From assembly GCA_905116865.2 (NCBI GenBank), contig CAJHNH020002446.1, positions 62,001 to 126,000 of the forward strand: 64,000 bases of DNA, written 5' to 3'. A program made the translations under genes and the position numbers. The notes under the pieces are model-generated. The model was not told the origin of the DNA, ran no database searches, and saw only the letters and a program-made list of their open reading frames with translations. Positions 41,632-52,859 of the stretch are shown here, one piece after another. The number at the start of each line of letters is the position of its first letter. Position 1 is the stretch's first letter. Source of the DNA: Candidula unifasciata (Eukaryota; Mollusca; Gastropoda; Stylommatophora; Geomitridae).

Positions 41632-44600
41632 CTGAAAACAAACAGTAAAAGACACATGGAAACACGAGTGAACATAGTCTTAACATAAGTAATTAATATC
41701 TATACAAATAATGTACACAGAAAATTTTGTGTAAATAAGATACACTTCTGGCACTTGAAATACGCTTACTTTAAATAAATTCTGCATGTTGTGACACCAA
41801 AAGAAAACAAAATGCAAAATAACTGCCTGTTTTAGAACTGTTGGGAAATGTGCCATCCTTTAATAACGCTAGTGAAACTAGCTACCAAACATTTGTTTAA
41901 TAAAAGTAGCTAATAAAAGTGATAAGTACTATAATGGCTCCTTTTGGGTGCAAGAACAGTTAACAGATTAACAGATTTTACATGACATTTTAAACATTCA
42001 AACCCCCGTGTGGGATCTGGGGCCCCATTGTGGGGAAAACAAGAATAGACCCACTGCCTCCCCAAAAGCATGTCGTAAGAGTCGACTAATTAGGGAGCTT
42101 CCTTTGAAGTTAGAGTGCATCTGCCGGAGAGGCAAGGAACCAACAGTCTGTATTCAAGAGAATGAGATTTGTAAAACTGATGCACACGCAACACTCATTT
42201 TCTGGAGCAGGACTGCAGTTCAGTAGTGGACGACCAACCAGAATCTTCCGCCAGAGTTAACAGCTGGTGAACGCGAAGAAGAAGAAGAAATATTTTTAAA
42301 AAAGTGTCTACTGACACAGAAAGAGATGCAAACAAGGGTAAACTCAAAATCTGTTAATCAGCAAATAAATGATTTGCTGACTCTAGTGACAGCAGATAAC
42401 ATTAATATCTCTAGTTCAAAACTTTACAGCTCGTAGTAGAAAACCCCACAGCCCCAACACTTCTGAAGCAAAGATCATAGAATTCTGAGGTAGAAATTAT
42501 GCAAACTGTTTCTAGACTGCGAAATATGTCCTAATGAAAGATTACCTGCCTCACAGCTAATGGATATTACTAAGCACATCACTTTACTAAACTAAAATAA
42601 TGTTATTATAAAACTTTTTCTTTGGAAAACAAACATTCCCTTAAGAAAACCTTTTATATTCTTCCTAATAAATGTTACTTGCCTCCCTTGTATCCCAAAC
42701 ACATTACTAGTTATTTTTAACTTACAAATAACTCACTTTTTCCGCTGGTGGAGTTTTTTCCTCATGCTCATCTTGTTTCGTGCGTTCATCCTCGGCGAGA
42801 GAACTGTCTTTTACTTCTTCACTTTCAGATGCATCACTGTCATCGTTACTACCACCACCTGCTTCTGAGCTGATCAAATTTTTATTTAATGCATTATTTC
42901 TTTTCTGACTTATCAAATCATGATATTTTACTCTATTATTATACTGTATAAAATACAGAGCTTCAGGACAGACTAAAAAGAGTTGTTGAATTTTTTTTTT
43001 AAGTGAAATATGACAGCTGCATTCTAAGACCTTATCACTCTTAAAAACCATATTGTTTGTAAGCTCGGAAGGCACGTGGGCAACAGACAGACAAAACACG
43101 TTCCTGTGTGGGTTTTGGAAACCCACTGTGGGGGAAAAAAGAAGAGATCCACTGTCCCCTAACAACATAGAAGATGTCACACGCAGGCACAGAAAAGATC
43201 TGTTTTTCTTTACCAGCCATTCCCACCTATTTTGACTCACTGAGCCCTGTTTAGAATGAATTTCTTTGGTACAGCTTCTTGGGCCTATCGTACCCTATGT
43301 CGTCCAAATTCAATGGTGTTTAGAAGTAATGTTACGGAGTGGATGATGGGAGGGTAGGAAGTAAGAGTATTTCAAGTAAAGAGATACCCAAATAATTTAG
43401 CAATGCTCCCGCAATGAAATTATATTTTTAGAACTTGGTCATAAAAAGTTCTTCAAGAATGAAACCACATTACAAAAAGGGAGCTACTGTTTTTTAACAG
43501 CTAGACGCTCACCTGCAGATCAGAAGGTTGTGAGTCCAGTCCTGGAGGAGCCAGACTTTTTTTTCAAATGACTCTGGCTCTCAGGTTGACCCAGCCTTGA
43601 GCGGGTACCAGGTACAGTCCTGGGAAGTAAAGACAGCCAGCGTGATGCTGACCATACCTCCCACTGAGTGCCGATTGGTCTATAAAATATAGGTCTAGCC
43701 CTATATACCAAATACGCTTGAAGGAGTGGAAAAGGTCCTTTTCTTTACTTTTTTACTTACATGACAAAAGGTTTTACACATTGGTGAGAGCAGCAATAAG
43801 GTCCATAAAATAATAAATAAATGTTTAGCAAAACAGATGTGATTGCACTGTTTTGCAGTTGTCTTATTTCAGGCTCAAATGATGACGACAGCAGGCAAAT
43901 GTCTGGTTATGCATCCAAGCAGCTTCAAATTTTTGTTTCAGTCGAGATATAAGTGACTGGAAAAATAACAGTAGGAAGAAAGGGCAGGGGCTGGCCAACA
44001 CAAAGATGGGCACAGGATAAAGTGACTCCTTGGATATGAAAGTGCATGAGGCGTGAGAGCTGGCAAAAGACCAAAGTTTCTTTCAGGCAGACCGTGATGA
44101 CAGTGAAGGTCTGCAAACAACCTGCAACATGATGATGATGAGATGTATAAGTGGAGAATCCTACTTCAGAGACATGTAGCTGAAAAAATGGAGCAATATT
44201 AATTTTTCTTTATCAGACAAGATTTCCAGTTCATCTTGTAAATGCAACCCAAACTTCAGTAGACCTTGAATTTCTTCTTCTTCTTCGCGTTCACCAGCTG
44301 TTAACTCTGGCGGAAGATTCTGGTTGGTAGTCCACTACTGAACTGCAGTCCTGCTCCAGAAAATGAGTGTTGCGTGTGCATCAGTTTTACATATCTCATT
44401 CTCTTGAATACAGACTGTTGGTTCCTTGCCTCTCCGGCAGACGCACTCTAACTTCAAAGGAAGCTCCCCAATTAGTCGACTCTTACGACATGCTTTTGGG
44501 GAGGCAGTGGGTCTATTCTTGTTTTCCCCACAATGGGGCCCCAGATCCCACATGGGGGCCCTTGAATTTGAAACATGATTTCATCCAAAAGATTAAATGT

Positions 44601-47600
44601 CACCCCTTGGTGTTGGCAGTCTACAAAAAATAGAAGTTCTTCGTGATGGCTTTGTAAGTAAATAAAAAGCATTAAAACCGCCAACCCAGTCAATTAATTG
44701 ATTTGTGGTGCAAGTTTGGCAGACCTGATGCGTCCCCAGAGTAATTGCTGATTTGTCATTTCTCAATCTTTAAATTCAATTTTTAATAATTTTCCATGAG
44801 GAGCGGCTGCAGATCCCCTGGGAAGTGCAAGCAGAGCATCGGAAGAGAACTGTTGTTCTATAAGAACCAGAATGCAGGATAATGTGTAATCATACGGTGG
44901 AGGTAGTGCAGATTTTGTTTTGTTTTTTAAACTGATGACTGCCAGAAACTGATCTAGTCTTATCTTGTAGCTGAAAACACAGATGATTAAATAAACAAAA
45001 TGTCAGACTTTTTTTTTTTTACCTTTTCTCGTACTCTAGTTTCCTGTTGATTTTCTTCTCAATGTTTAAAATATCTTTGATGGACATGGCTCTACCCGTC
45101 TCCTTTGTGAGCTTGTCACGAATGAGCATTCTGGCCAGCCGTTTGTCCTCATGTGTGCTAATAAGATTATATATCTCCATCTCAGTTTCTTCATCTAACT
45201 GCTTTTGTCGAGACAGAGATCTGTACTGCTCCTGCAAAGGATGTACAACAATGAAATCAACAAAAGGGCAGCAGTAAATCAAAAGTCCTACTGTATTTAC
45301 CTATAATATTTCTGCACAATGTAGTAGGTCTTTAAATAATTGATACATGATATGGCAGCCGTGCTTAGTGCCTTGTGGGAGTGCGTGTACAGTTCAGAGG
45401 AGCAGATAGATCACCAGTCTGGTAAGATTGATGCAGGGGGAGTGACGAGAGGTTCTGGCAGATGTGAGGCTCAGAGGAAAAGCAAGACGGACGTTTAATC
45501 AGAATGCAACTACACCATTAGTATCGGAACTCTTTGCTGGCTGCTGAAGATGGGGATGGAGCGCTTATGGGAATGCCCAGAGTGCTGTGATGTCGGTTCT
45601 TGAATCAAATCAAATATTTGCATGTGTTTGCATAGCACAGCAGGTTTTTGCAACATACAAAAGTTTTACACAATACAGTTGATTTGATATAATACGTAAA
45701 GGTTAAATAGGGACCTTTTTGTTAGCCTTCAGGTACACTGGGCATATAGGGCTAGACCTATATTTTATAGACCAATCAGCACTCGGTGGGTGATGTGGTC
45801 AACATCATGCCAGCCACCTTTACTTACCAGGACTTTTACGTAGCAGTACTGATTTTTTTTTTTTAAGTTTGGCTTCAACAATGAAGTAGGATTTTATATA
45901 ATAAAGCAGGTTTCTGTAAAACATTGCTCTCATCAAAACAGCACATTTTCAGATACCTGGTGTCCTTACTGTCCTGTCGTCAAGTAGTAGCAAAGTAACC
46001 TAGCTTTGCATGTCATATTGTTTATAAAGTTGAAAGTTTCAGTTGACAGAACTGATTCAACTGCAGTGGTTTTATCCCCTATGTTATGTCTACACACAAA
46101 AATATAATTTAAGAAAGCTTGTGCTTTAAACTACCCACACACAAAAAAACTATTAACAAAAACTCGTGGATCAAAGTACAAAAATAAATAAATATCTTCT
46201 AAGACCAAACAATTTAAAACTGATACCAACACTCACTTCACTTATTTCATGATTGTGGCAATCGAGCTTGCTCTCCTTAATTACCAGTCTCTGGCCATCT
46301 GGAGTTGCCGAAATACGTATGCGCACAGGACAATCAATTTTTCTAGAACTGAATAAAATTGAGAGAAAAAAAATTATGAGTGAATACAACTTCTTCTTTT
46401 CTCTACTCCTGAAATGCCTGGCAGTGTCAGGGCAGGAAGAGATCTCTGGAACGGTCCCTTCTGTTTGCTTCGAATAAAGCACTTTTCAGTGTCTCTGATA
46501 TTTCTGTGGTCCATCTTCTGGGGTGGTTGACCTCTCTGGTGCTGTTACCACTGTATCTGTATAACACTGCTCTGTGGTGCCCTGCCTGATGCCAATCTTG
46601 TTACATGGCCACACATGAATGCAACTAACCAGACACAATATGGCATGTACAGAGACTTTACTTTTCCACAGACATGATGGTAAGCAAAACTTGGAGACTT
46701 CACTTTTCCACAGACATGATGGTAAGCAAAACTTGGAGACTTCACTTTTCCACAGACATGATGGTAAGCAAAACTTGGAGACTTCACTTTTCCACAGACA
46801 TGATGGTAAGCAAAACTTGGAGACTTCCTTTTTCCACAGACATGATGGTGAGCAAAACTTGGAGACTTCACTTTTCCACAGACATGATGGTAAGCAAAAC
46901 TTACATGTACTGAACTACGTAACATCCATCCAAATGCAAACACATGCTGAATTATTTTTCATAGGTACTGTCTAAATATAGATGCCTATCAAGCCATGAA
47001 GTATGTGATCAATTTAAACTCTTCCCAAAGGCTTTACTACAAACATAATTGCATTTCAAGTCGACATGGTGGAGTTAAACAAAGCAGCTAGCTTGCCACT
47101 TGGTAATAAATTGATGTATGACTAGCTTAATGTTGTGAGGACCCTCTGGGAAGTGAGTGAACAGTGCGGAGGCAAAAACAGATCATTATGGTCTGATGAG
47201 AATGGCGCTGTTACCAGGAGATCTAGCTGACACTCAACACTTAGGGGAAAAGGTGAGACAGCTGACACTCAACACTTAGGGGAAAGGTGAGACAGCTGAC
47301 ACTTATCACTTAGGGGAAAGGTGAGACAGCTGACACTCAACACTTAGGGGAAAGGTGAGACAGTTGACACTTTACACTTAGGGCAAAGGTGAGATAGCTG
47401 ACACTCAACACTTAGGGCAAAGGTGAGACAGCTGACACTCAACACTTAGGGGAAAGGTGAGACAGCTGACACTTAACACTTAGGGCAAAGGTGAGACAGC
47501 TGACACTCAACACTTAGGGGAAAGGTGAGACAGCTGACACCTAACACTTAGGGGAAAGGTAAGACAGCTGACACTCAACACTCAGGGGAAAGGTGAGACA

Positions 47601-50051
47601 GCTGACACTTAACACTTAGGGGAAAGGTGAGACAGCTGACACTCAACACTTAGGGGAAAGGTGAGACAGCTGACACTCAACACTTAGGGGAAAGGTGAGA
47701 CAGCTGACACTCAACACTTAGGGGAAAGGTGAGACAGCTGACACTCAACACTTAGGGGAAAGGTGAGACAGCTGACACTCAACACTTAGGGGAAAGGTAA
47801 GACAGCTGACACTCAACACTTAGGGGAAAGGTGAGACAGTTGACACTCAACACTTAGGGCAAAAGTGAGACAGCTGACACTCAACACTTAGGGGAAAGGT
47901 GAGACAGCTGACACCTAACACTTAGGGAAAAGGTGAGACAGCTGACACTCAACACTTAGGGGAAAGGTGAGACAGAATGTACAATCAGACAGTTTCTGGT
48001 ACCGTCAAAATTTAAACTTTTCATCTGCTACTAAAGATGGGGACGGACGCTAATTGGAGTATCCCAAGTGCTATATTGATTCTTAATTTTAAATTTAACA
48101 TGCAGCATGGGTCATCAGAAGTTAGTCATTGTAGGCATTCAGGCATGCACACCAATGCTTAATTGCTTGTGGAGACAGCAGATCTGAAGGACTTTGGTTG
48201 TTCACTGAACTATTTTGAACCATTTGGTCACTGCTGTGATATCTGTGTCACAGTGAAAGTGAAACTCTTGTCCCTTGAGAGATTTTTTAAGAATCCTAAT
48301 AATAATAAATCAAAGTCCCATGGGGAAAGATTGGAACTGTTAGCTGAGTGTGTCAGTGACAGGTATGTGTCTTCCATGCTAAGTTTTCCTGTACAATATT
48401 TTCTCAATGCGGACCAGCATTATTGTTGTGCATGCAACATCTTGCATAAGCAGACATAATGTAACGCAGCAGCAGCCTTTAAAAAACTGAAACTTTTATT
48501 TTTAGGGAAGAATTTATTTATTATCAACATCCCAAGAATACAAAACAAGCAGCAGGCAGCACTAATAATTTTCAATTAAGTATGCCAGTTTTGTTTTTCT
48601 GCTCTAAGATAATCCACAAACAAATTAATGTAACACTTTACTTTCTGGTTGTTCTGGATTCTGAAGCAAATTAAAAACAACAAAAAAACTGAATGTTGCT
48701 GGTCTGATCTAAACAATTAATATTTGAATCCATTTTTATTTTACGTGAGCTCAGCCACTACGTTAAAACAAAAGTAAACTATGAATATTTTGATTGAGGT
48801 TCTCCTTTAAATAACGGCCGCTAGTTGGACGTCGACGGCCGCTTAGTCGGAGTTTTCACTCCCCTGGCTGCAATTACGGAGTGGACAAGTCACGAATCAA
48901 AACACAAAGTGACGTCGACATGGCTGCTAGAGCTAGACTACGCGCTGCTACTGACATTAGCGATCGCGTTCTTGCGACGCAAGACTCTCGTAGACCACGC
49001 GCTGCGACTCAAATTAGCGACCGCGTTCTCCCGACGCAAGACTTAGTGACCGTAGATGTGAGACCTGCGGATCTGTATGTCGTGATGAGCGATAAGCTTG
49101 CGTGGTGTCCGTGATGTATTACCCTACCCCTAACCCTACCCCAAACCCTAACCCTAGGATGACAGGTAACTATCTCATTTGTTTCGTTCCCTCTTTTCCA
49201 CTCCGTAATTGCGCTGCAGCCAGGGGACTGAACTCTGACTAAGCGGCCGTCACCTTCCAGCTAGCGACCGTTATTTAAAGGAGAGCCTTGATTTTTCTGT
49301 ATACTACAGTAGTAACTAGTATTGTATTGATAAATATTAATATTTAAAAAGCATTTTTTAAAGTAAATAAGAATACCAGTAGCAAGTTTAGTCAAAATGG
49401 TTATCCTCCGAATAACGGCCCCAAATTATCGAGGCCGAAAATGTACCCTAACAGGGCCTTAGTTACATGTAAATTGCGGACTTCCAGTGACTAAAACTGT
49501 GGATTTCCGGCAACTACCGCCACCGCTGAAAGTATCTCCCGCGCTGCTATGCAGAGCAGGGCTAAACTAGATGGCTGGGACTCACCGCATCTCCTGCAGC
49601 TTCCATCATTTTATCTGCTTGTGAGTCCCAGCCATCTAGTTGAGCTCCACTCCACTGGAGGATAGCTGATAGCCGTCAAAATTTATAAATTGTCACAAAA
49701 TTGTTCTTTTAGTTTTAGTCCTTTTAAACCATACCAGCTGGAAGAGGTTAACAAAACAGTCATGCCTTTTTTTTTTTAAAAGTTAAATATAATAATCACA
49801 TACTTAGAATTGCGAATCCCTGTTGATTTTGAAGGACCCTTCCTTGGTCCAAAAGTACAGGCATATGTCAACTGCGAAAATTTTATTTGTGGATTGTATG
49901 TTTTGCTCAATGAAGTTTCCTGCGCTTTTTCAACCGAGCGCGAATCTATTCTGCTAAACTGGACAAAATTTGCGTCTTCATATTGTTCCATTGCCGCTTG
50001 AAAAGCATCAAAAGATTCAAATTCTACACCTTCTTGCAATAACCCAGCCAT
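41221..50051 (-). CDS. FAR1/ZSWIM-like zinc domain protein, 5 exons, 368 aa
   Basis: A complete minus-strand gene: exons 50051-49804, 46342-46237, 45231-45023, 42869-42737 and 41631-41221, with correct GT/AG sites and matching phases throughout. Residues about 10-118 form a FAR1-type DNA-binding domain (C65, C87, H112, H114; motifs YACTFG, STGIRNSKK, CPVRIRISATPDGQ, HNHEIS). Next comes the EQYRSLSRQKQLDEETEMEI linker and a KETGRAMSIKDILNIEKK segment typical of ZSWIM1/3-like proteins. An acidic Ser/Glu region, Lys-rich nuclear-localisation-like patches (KAKKRKGPS) and a C-terminal coiled coil (ERKLAIKEELLEMEKKK) follow. There is no transposase core or SWIM domain. Likely a nuclear DNA-binding protein derived from a transposon domain; function unknown. 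Confidence 0.88.
42005..42292 (+). repeat. Repeat family B SINE, young copy (plus)
   Basis: ggatctggggccccattgtg, aatagacccactgcctcccc, gtcgactaattagggagctt, and tail gcgaagaagaagaagaa. Its longest frame differs from that of the inverted copy at 44277 by only two residues in 72. Confidence 0.9.
42737..42869 (-). CDS. FAR1-like gene exon 4 (acidic)
   Basis: After gatcag: SSEAGGGSNDDSDASESEEV, KDSSLAEDERTKQDEHEEKT, PPAEK. It is 133 bp, so skipping would shift the frame. It is flanked by near-identical inverted SINEs at 42005 and 44277. Donor aaa/gtgagt. Confidence 0.8.
43478..43755 (+). repeat. Repeat family A SINE
   Basis: gggagctactgttttttaac head start, acgctcacctgcagatcaga, B box gtgagtccagtcc, body gacccagccttgagcgggta, and 3' end gaaggagtggaaaaggtcct. 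Confidence 0.85.
44277..44560 (-). repeat. Repeat family B SINE, young copy (minus)
   Basis: Inverted near-identical partner of 42005-42292. Plus view: tcttcttcttcgcgttcacc tail through gtgggtctattcttgttttc to cagatcccacatgggggccc. Confidence 0.9.
45023..45231 (-). CDS. FAR1-like gene exon 3
   Basis: After ctttgcag: EQYRSLSRQKQLDEETEMEI, then ISTHEDKRLARMLIRDKLTK and ETGRAMSIKDILNIEKK, matching the region after the FAR1 domain in ZSWIM-type proteins. Donor ag/gtaaaa. Confidence 0.9.
45365..45608 (+). pseudogene. RNase H-type retrotransposon 3' end
   Basis: Frames encode LRGKARRTFNQNATTPLVSE-like and ECPECCDVGS before a stop, homologous to 40038 and 50258. In intron 2 of the FAR1-like gene. 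Confidence 0.7.
45705..45842 (-). repeat. Repeat family A SINE, partial, minus strand
   Basis: Plus view: cttcaggtacactgggcata, tatagaccaatcagcactcg, catgccagccacctttactt; the head is missing. Confidence 0.75.
46237..46342 (-). CDS. FAR1-like gene exon 2 (zinc ligands)
   Basis: After ttctag: KKIDCPVRIRISATPDGQRL, VIKESKLDCHNHEISE. Carries Cys87 and the HNH pair. Phase-0 donor gaa/gtgagt. Confidence 0.9.
46640..46905. repeat. 42-bp tandem repeat, about 6 units
   Basis: Unit ttttccacagacatgatggt plus aagcaaaacttggagacttcac. Because 42 is a multiple of 3 it is open as a 14-residue repeat in three frames over both strands; I see no sign it is translated. In intron 1 of the FAR1-like gene. Confidence 0.9.
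47135..48090 (+). pseudogene. Retrotransposon 3' end split by its own minisatellite
   Basis: Left part (47135-47225: gaccctctgggaagtgagtg, atcattatggtctgatgaga) and right part (47975-48090: agatggggacggacgctaat, cccaagtgctat) are the two halves of the same 3' end seen at 45365 and 50258. Between them lies the 34-bp array. Confidence 0.75.
47218..47975. repeat. 34-bp minisatellite, about 22 units
   Basis: Unit ctgacactcaacacttaggg plus gaaaggtgagacag, with few variants (ggcaaag, cacctaac, gtaagac). The unit corresponds to the L-A-T-L-R-G-K-x-R-Q coding stretch of the surrounding retrotransposon tail. Confidence 0.95.
48090..48795. other. Intronic DNA, nothing secure
   Basis: Part of intron 1 of the FAR1-like gene. 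A 98-codon plus-strand frame at 48163-48459 has no recognised domain, no splice or promoter context, and runs antisense to the host gene; not called. Confidence 0.4.
48791..49287. mobile_element. MITE with about 85-bp TIRs and telomere-like core
   Basis: Left end gaggttctcctttaaataac and right end gttatttaaaggagagcc are inverted. The arms continue through cggccgcttagtc, cccctggctgca and aattacggag. TTGATT flanks both sides, a candidate target duplication. Inside at about 49120-49158 lies ccctaaccctaccccaaacc-type telomere-like sequence. Two overlapping plus frames are short and unsupported. Confidence 0.75.
49561..49645. repeat. Strong hairpin, 21-bp perfect stem
   Basis: Arms 49565-49585 and 49621-49641 (aactagatggctgggactca c and its complement) pair perfectly, with four more positions (three paired) outside and a 35-nt loop. 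In intron 1 of the FAR1-like gene, 160 bp downstream of exon 1. Confidence 0.85.
49804..50051 (-). CDS. FAR1-like gene exon 1 (start codon)
   Basis: ATG at 50051 gives MAGLLQEGVEFESFDAFQAA, a usual FAR1-domain start (F.SF..F...L..Y). The same frame is open further upstream, but from this Met the protein matches relatives. Donor aa/gtatgt splits a Lys codon. Confidence 0.85.
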
Positions 50052-50257
50052 TTTGAATGTGAAGTATTCCACACAGACACAAAAACAAAACAGTGACCAG
50101 TAGAATTTATCAGATACCCATCGGCGTCTTTTTTCGTTATTTGCAGTTCCGTGCAACTTTCCAACAAACCGGAAGTAACCTTTTTAACGATATGAGAAAC
50201 AAAACAAAAGTACTACCAACAAAAAAATGATCGTTAGCGACTCAAAAGAATGTTGAA
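50052..50257 (-). promoter_or_regulatory. Presumed 5' UTR/promoter of FAR1-like gene
   Basis: Between the ATG and the retrotransposon end at 50258. Contains an ETS-like CCGGAAGT on the plus strand at about 50168; no clear TATA box. Only about 200 bp separate the start codon from the mobile element. Confidence 0.4.
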
Positions 50258-52085
50258 TTAAGAATCGACATCACAGCACTCGGGACACTCCCATAAGCGC
50301 TCCGTCCCTATCTTCAGCAGCAAGCGAAGAGTTAAAATATATACATATATATATATATATATATCCGTCTCGCCCCTCCCCCGAGCGTCGGCCAGATCCC
50401 ATTGTAACTCCTCGCAGTGCATTTTCCTCAGACCGTAATGATCTATCTGTTCCTCGGCACTTTTCACTCGCTCCCAAAGGGCCCTCACAACATCCAGCTT
50501 GTCATATATCATTTCAACACCAAGTGGTGCAGAACCAGCCAGTCTAACCGCCTGCTCATTTCCCAACACACCGGCGTAATCTGGAAAAAATATCCAAAGG
50601 ATGCTATCTAACCGGGACCTCTGAAGTGATGCTTGCCACTCTGCACGGAGCATGCCTGTCTCCGCGTTTTTCAGCATGCTTTGTGAGTCAGTTACAATGA
50701 CGAAATGTGTGTACAGCTGATTCTCAAGCCAACGGAAGGCAGCAGTGACTGCCTCCACCTCTATTCTATAACTAGACGTATACATATGCCAGGCTTTGTT
50801 GCGCTAAGCGACGTCCATTCGCGTTCGCTATGAACCCCCATGCACTTCTTCTGCCCCTCACCACAGAGCCATCTGTATATACAATCACATCACTTGGGCA
50901 GGAATTGTCATGAATCATTTGTTGAACTTCTGATTCTGCAGTCCCAGCTGGCCAGTCCCTGCACTCACGCCCCAAAGTGATTATAACCCTACTCGAGTCT
51001 GAAACATGATCGGACACTTTGACCCACTCCTCTCCTCGCCTAAATTTATCAAGCCTGCACACATGTCCAATTGCGTCTTCAGCACGCGCCATCCAAGACT
51101 TTCCTCTTTTCAGTCTGTGACCCTTAGCTCTATCCGGGGCTTCATGAAGGAGGTGCCTGAAACATGATCGGACACTTTGACCCACTCCTCTCCTCGCCTA
51201 AATTTATCAAGCCTGCACACATGTCCAATTGCGTCTTCAGCACGCGCCATCTAAGACTTTCCTCTTTTCAGTCTGTGACCCTTAGCTCTATCCGGGGCTT
51301 CATGAAGGAGGTGCCTCTTGTCCGCATCTACTCTGAGATATGACTTTGCTTGCAGAACTTTGAGCCTATCTGCAATAGTAAACATTGCAAGTATATATCG
51401 TATACATACTACCGGGGTATCTCATGTACATCCCAGAATCACCCGCATGGCTTCATTCTGTATGCGTTTAAGTTTCATCAGCTGACTGACTCCTTGATAT
51501 GGTAAGTATGCCAAGTCCATAATCTATCACCGACAAAATCACATGCTGGAACATTGTGAACAACATTCTTTGTTCCGTGTCTATTGCTGTGTTAATCTTG
51601 AAAGCACTGGGTCCTTTTTTGGCATTTCACTGCAACTTCATCCACGTGATCCCTGAAGGACAGGCTTCTAACAAAAATGATACCCAGTTATCTCAGTTTG
51701 CTTTCTCTTTTGATGTTACTGTTATGAACTGTGAGGTTTGGAACGCCAGGTTTTACAATTCTATTGTCCAGAGAACACCACAAAACTGCTGCCTTTTCTG
51801 AGTTGATAACAGCACCCATTTCTGCACACCAGTCAGTCACTTTGTCAAAAGTTGCCTGTAGCTCGTGAGCTATCCGTCGTCTATCTCTCCCCTGCCTATA
51901 TTCTAGAACATCATCGGCAAATGTCAATATTCTCACAATACCTGGTGATCCAAGTTCTTCAATCTTACGTGTATACACATTAAAGAGCACTGGTGACATT
52001 GCAGAACTCTGGAGTAGTCCTGGGGCAATATTACATTGTTCTGAGGTCCATGTACCCAGGCGAAGAGCTACCATACGTGAATGCA
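50258..52085 (-). pseudogene. Non-LTR retrotransposon remnant: RT end plus RNase H
   Basis: Read on the minus strand: RT palm (PGLLQSSAMSPVLFNVYTRK and FADDVLEYRQGRD with the FxDD catalytic pair, 52074-51688), a thumb/linker with a 158-bp duplication, RNase H (VIVYTDGSVVRGRRSAWGF; conserved E in YRIEVEAV; TDSQS; GNEQA) and the cysteine tail ECPECCDVDS. The RT N-terminus and endonuclease are missing and frames are broken. An AT microsatellite at 50337-50363 adds a Tyr/Ile run in the coding frame. Confidence 0.85.
51001..51316. repeat. 158-bp tandem duplication
   Basis: Two copies starting gaaacatgatcggacacttt at 51001 and 51159 are almost identical (one difference seen: atccaagac versus atctaagac), inside the retrotransposon remnant. 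Confidence 0.9.
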
Positions 52086-52547
52086 GGACAGCTCTACCAT
52101 GATGAGCTGGTGATTAGTACAAAATATCCATTCCCCACCTTATGTTACCAGTGTCACAACAACACAGAAACGAACATTAGCAAACTTCAGAAATGAGATG
52201 TATAAGTGATTAGAAGAGATAAACTGAGGAATACAGTCATGAAATATCGCCACAGAACTAGTACTAAATTACTTACAAGAACAGCAAATAAAACGGTGTG
52301 TCTGCTTATAAAGAATCCCATATCATGCAATACCTTGTTTTATTTTCAAGTTGCATTTTTAAAATTGAATTTAAACAGCGCAATTTGAATTAAGAATACA
52401 CCTTGTTTATCTTACACCCAGGCATTTCAAGTAACTTTGAGATGTAACCGACTGGAATGGATGCATTAAGACAAAGCTGGCTACCCGAAAAGCAGGATCT
52501 GGGAGACTGTTCCTGGCCATAAACCTACGGTTTCTCAGCAGACAAAA

Positions 52548-52842
52548 GGACTTTTTTTTTCAGCTTCGTGCCCACTGGCTGTAAACTCCGGGAAAGTTGT
52601 GGTTGTTCATCAACCTCTGGACTTAATTCTTTTCCTTGAACCTGAGTGTTGCGTGCATTTCCGTTTTACAGATCTGACTTATTTGTATGCAGACTGTTGC
52701 TTCCTTGCTTCTCAGGCAGATGCACTCAGACTTTGAAGGCAACCCCCAAATAAAACGACTCTTACGACATGCTTGTTGGGGAGGCAGTGAATCTATTCTT
52801 GTTTTTCTCACAATAGGGCCCAGGAACCCATACTGGGAGGCT
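52548..52842 (-). repeat. Repeat family B SINE, minus strand
   Basis: Plus view: ctttttttttcagcttcgtg, ggcagatgcactcagacttt, acatgcttgttggggaggca, acaatagggcccaggaaccc. Confidence 0.8.
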
Positions 52843-52859
52843 TAAATGGCACGAAAATG

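Noticed and set aside
42008..42226. 72-codon frame shared by 42008 and 44335
   Set aside because: It is part of the SINE; similarity between the two comes from recent SINE copying, not coding selection.
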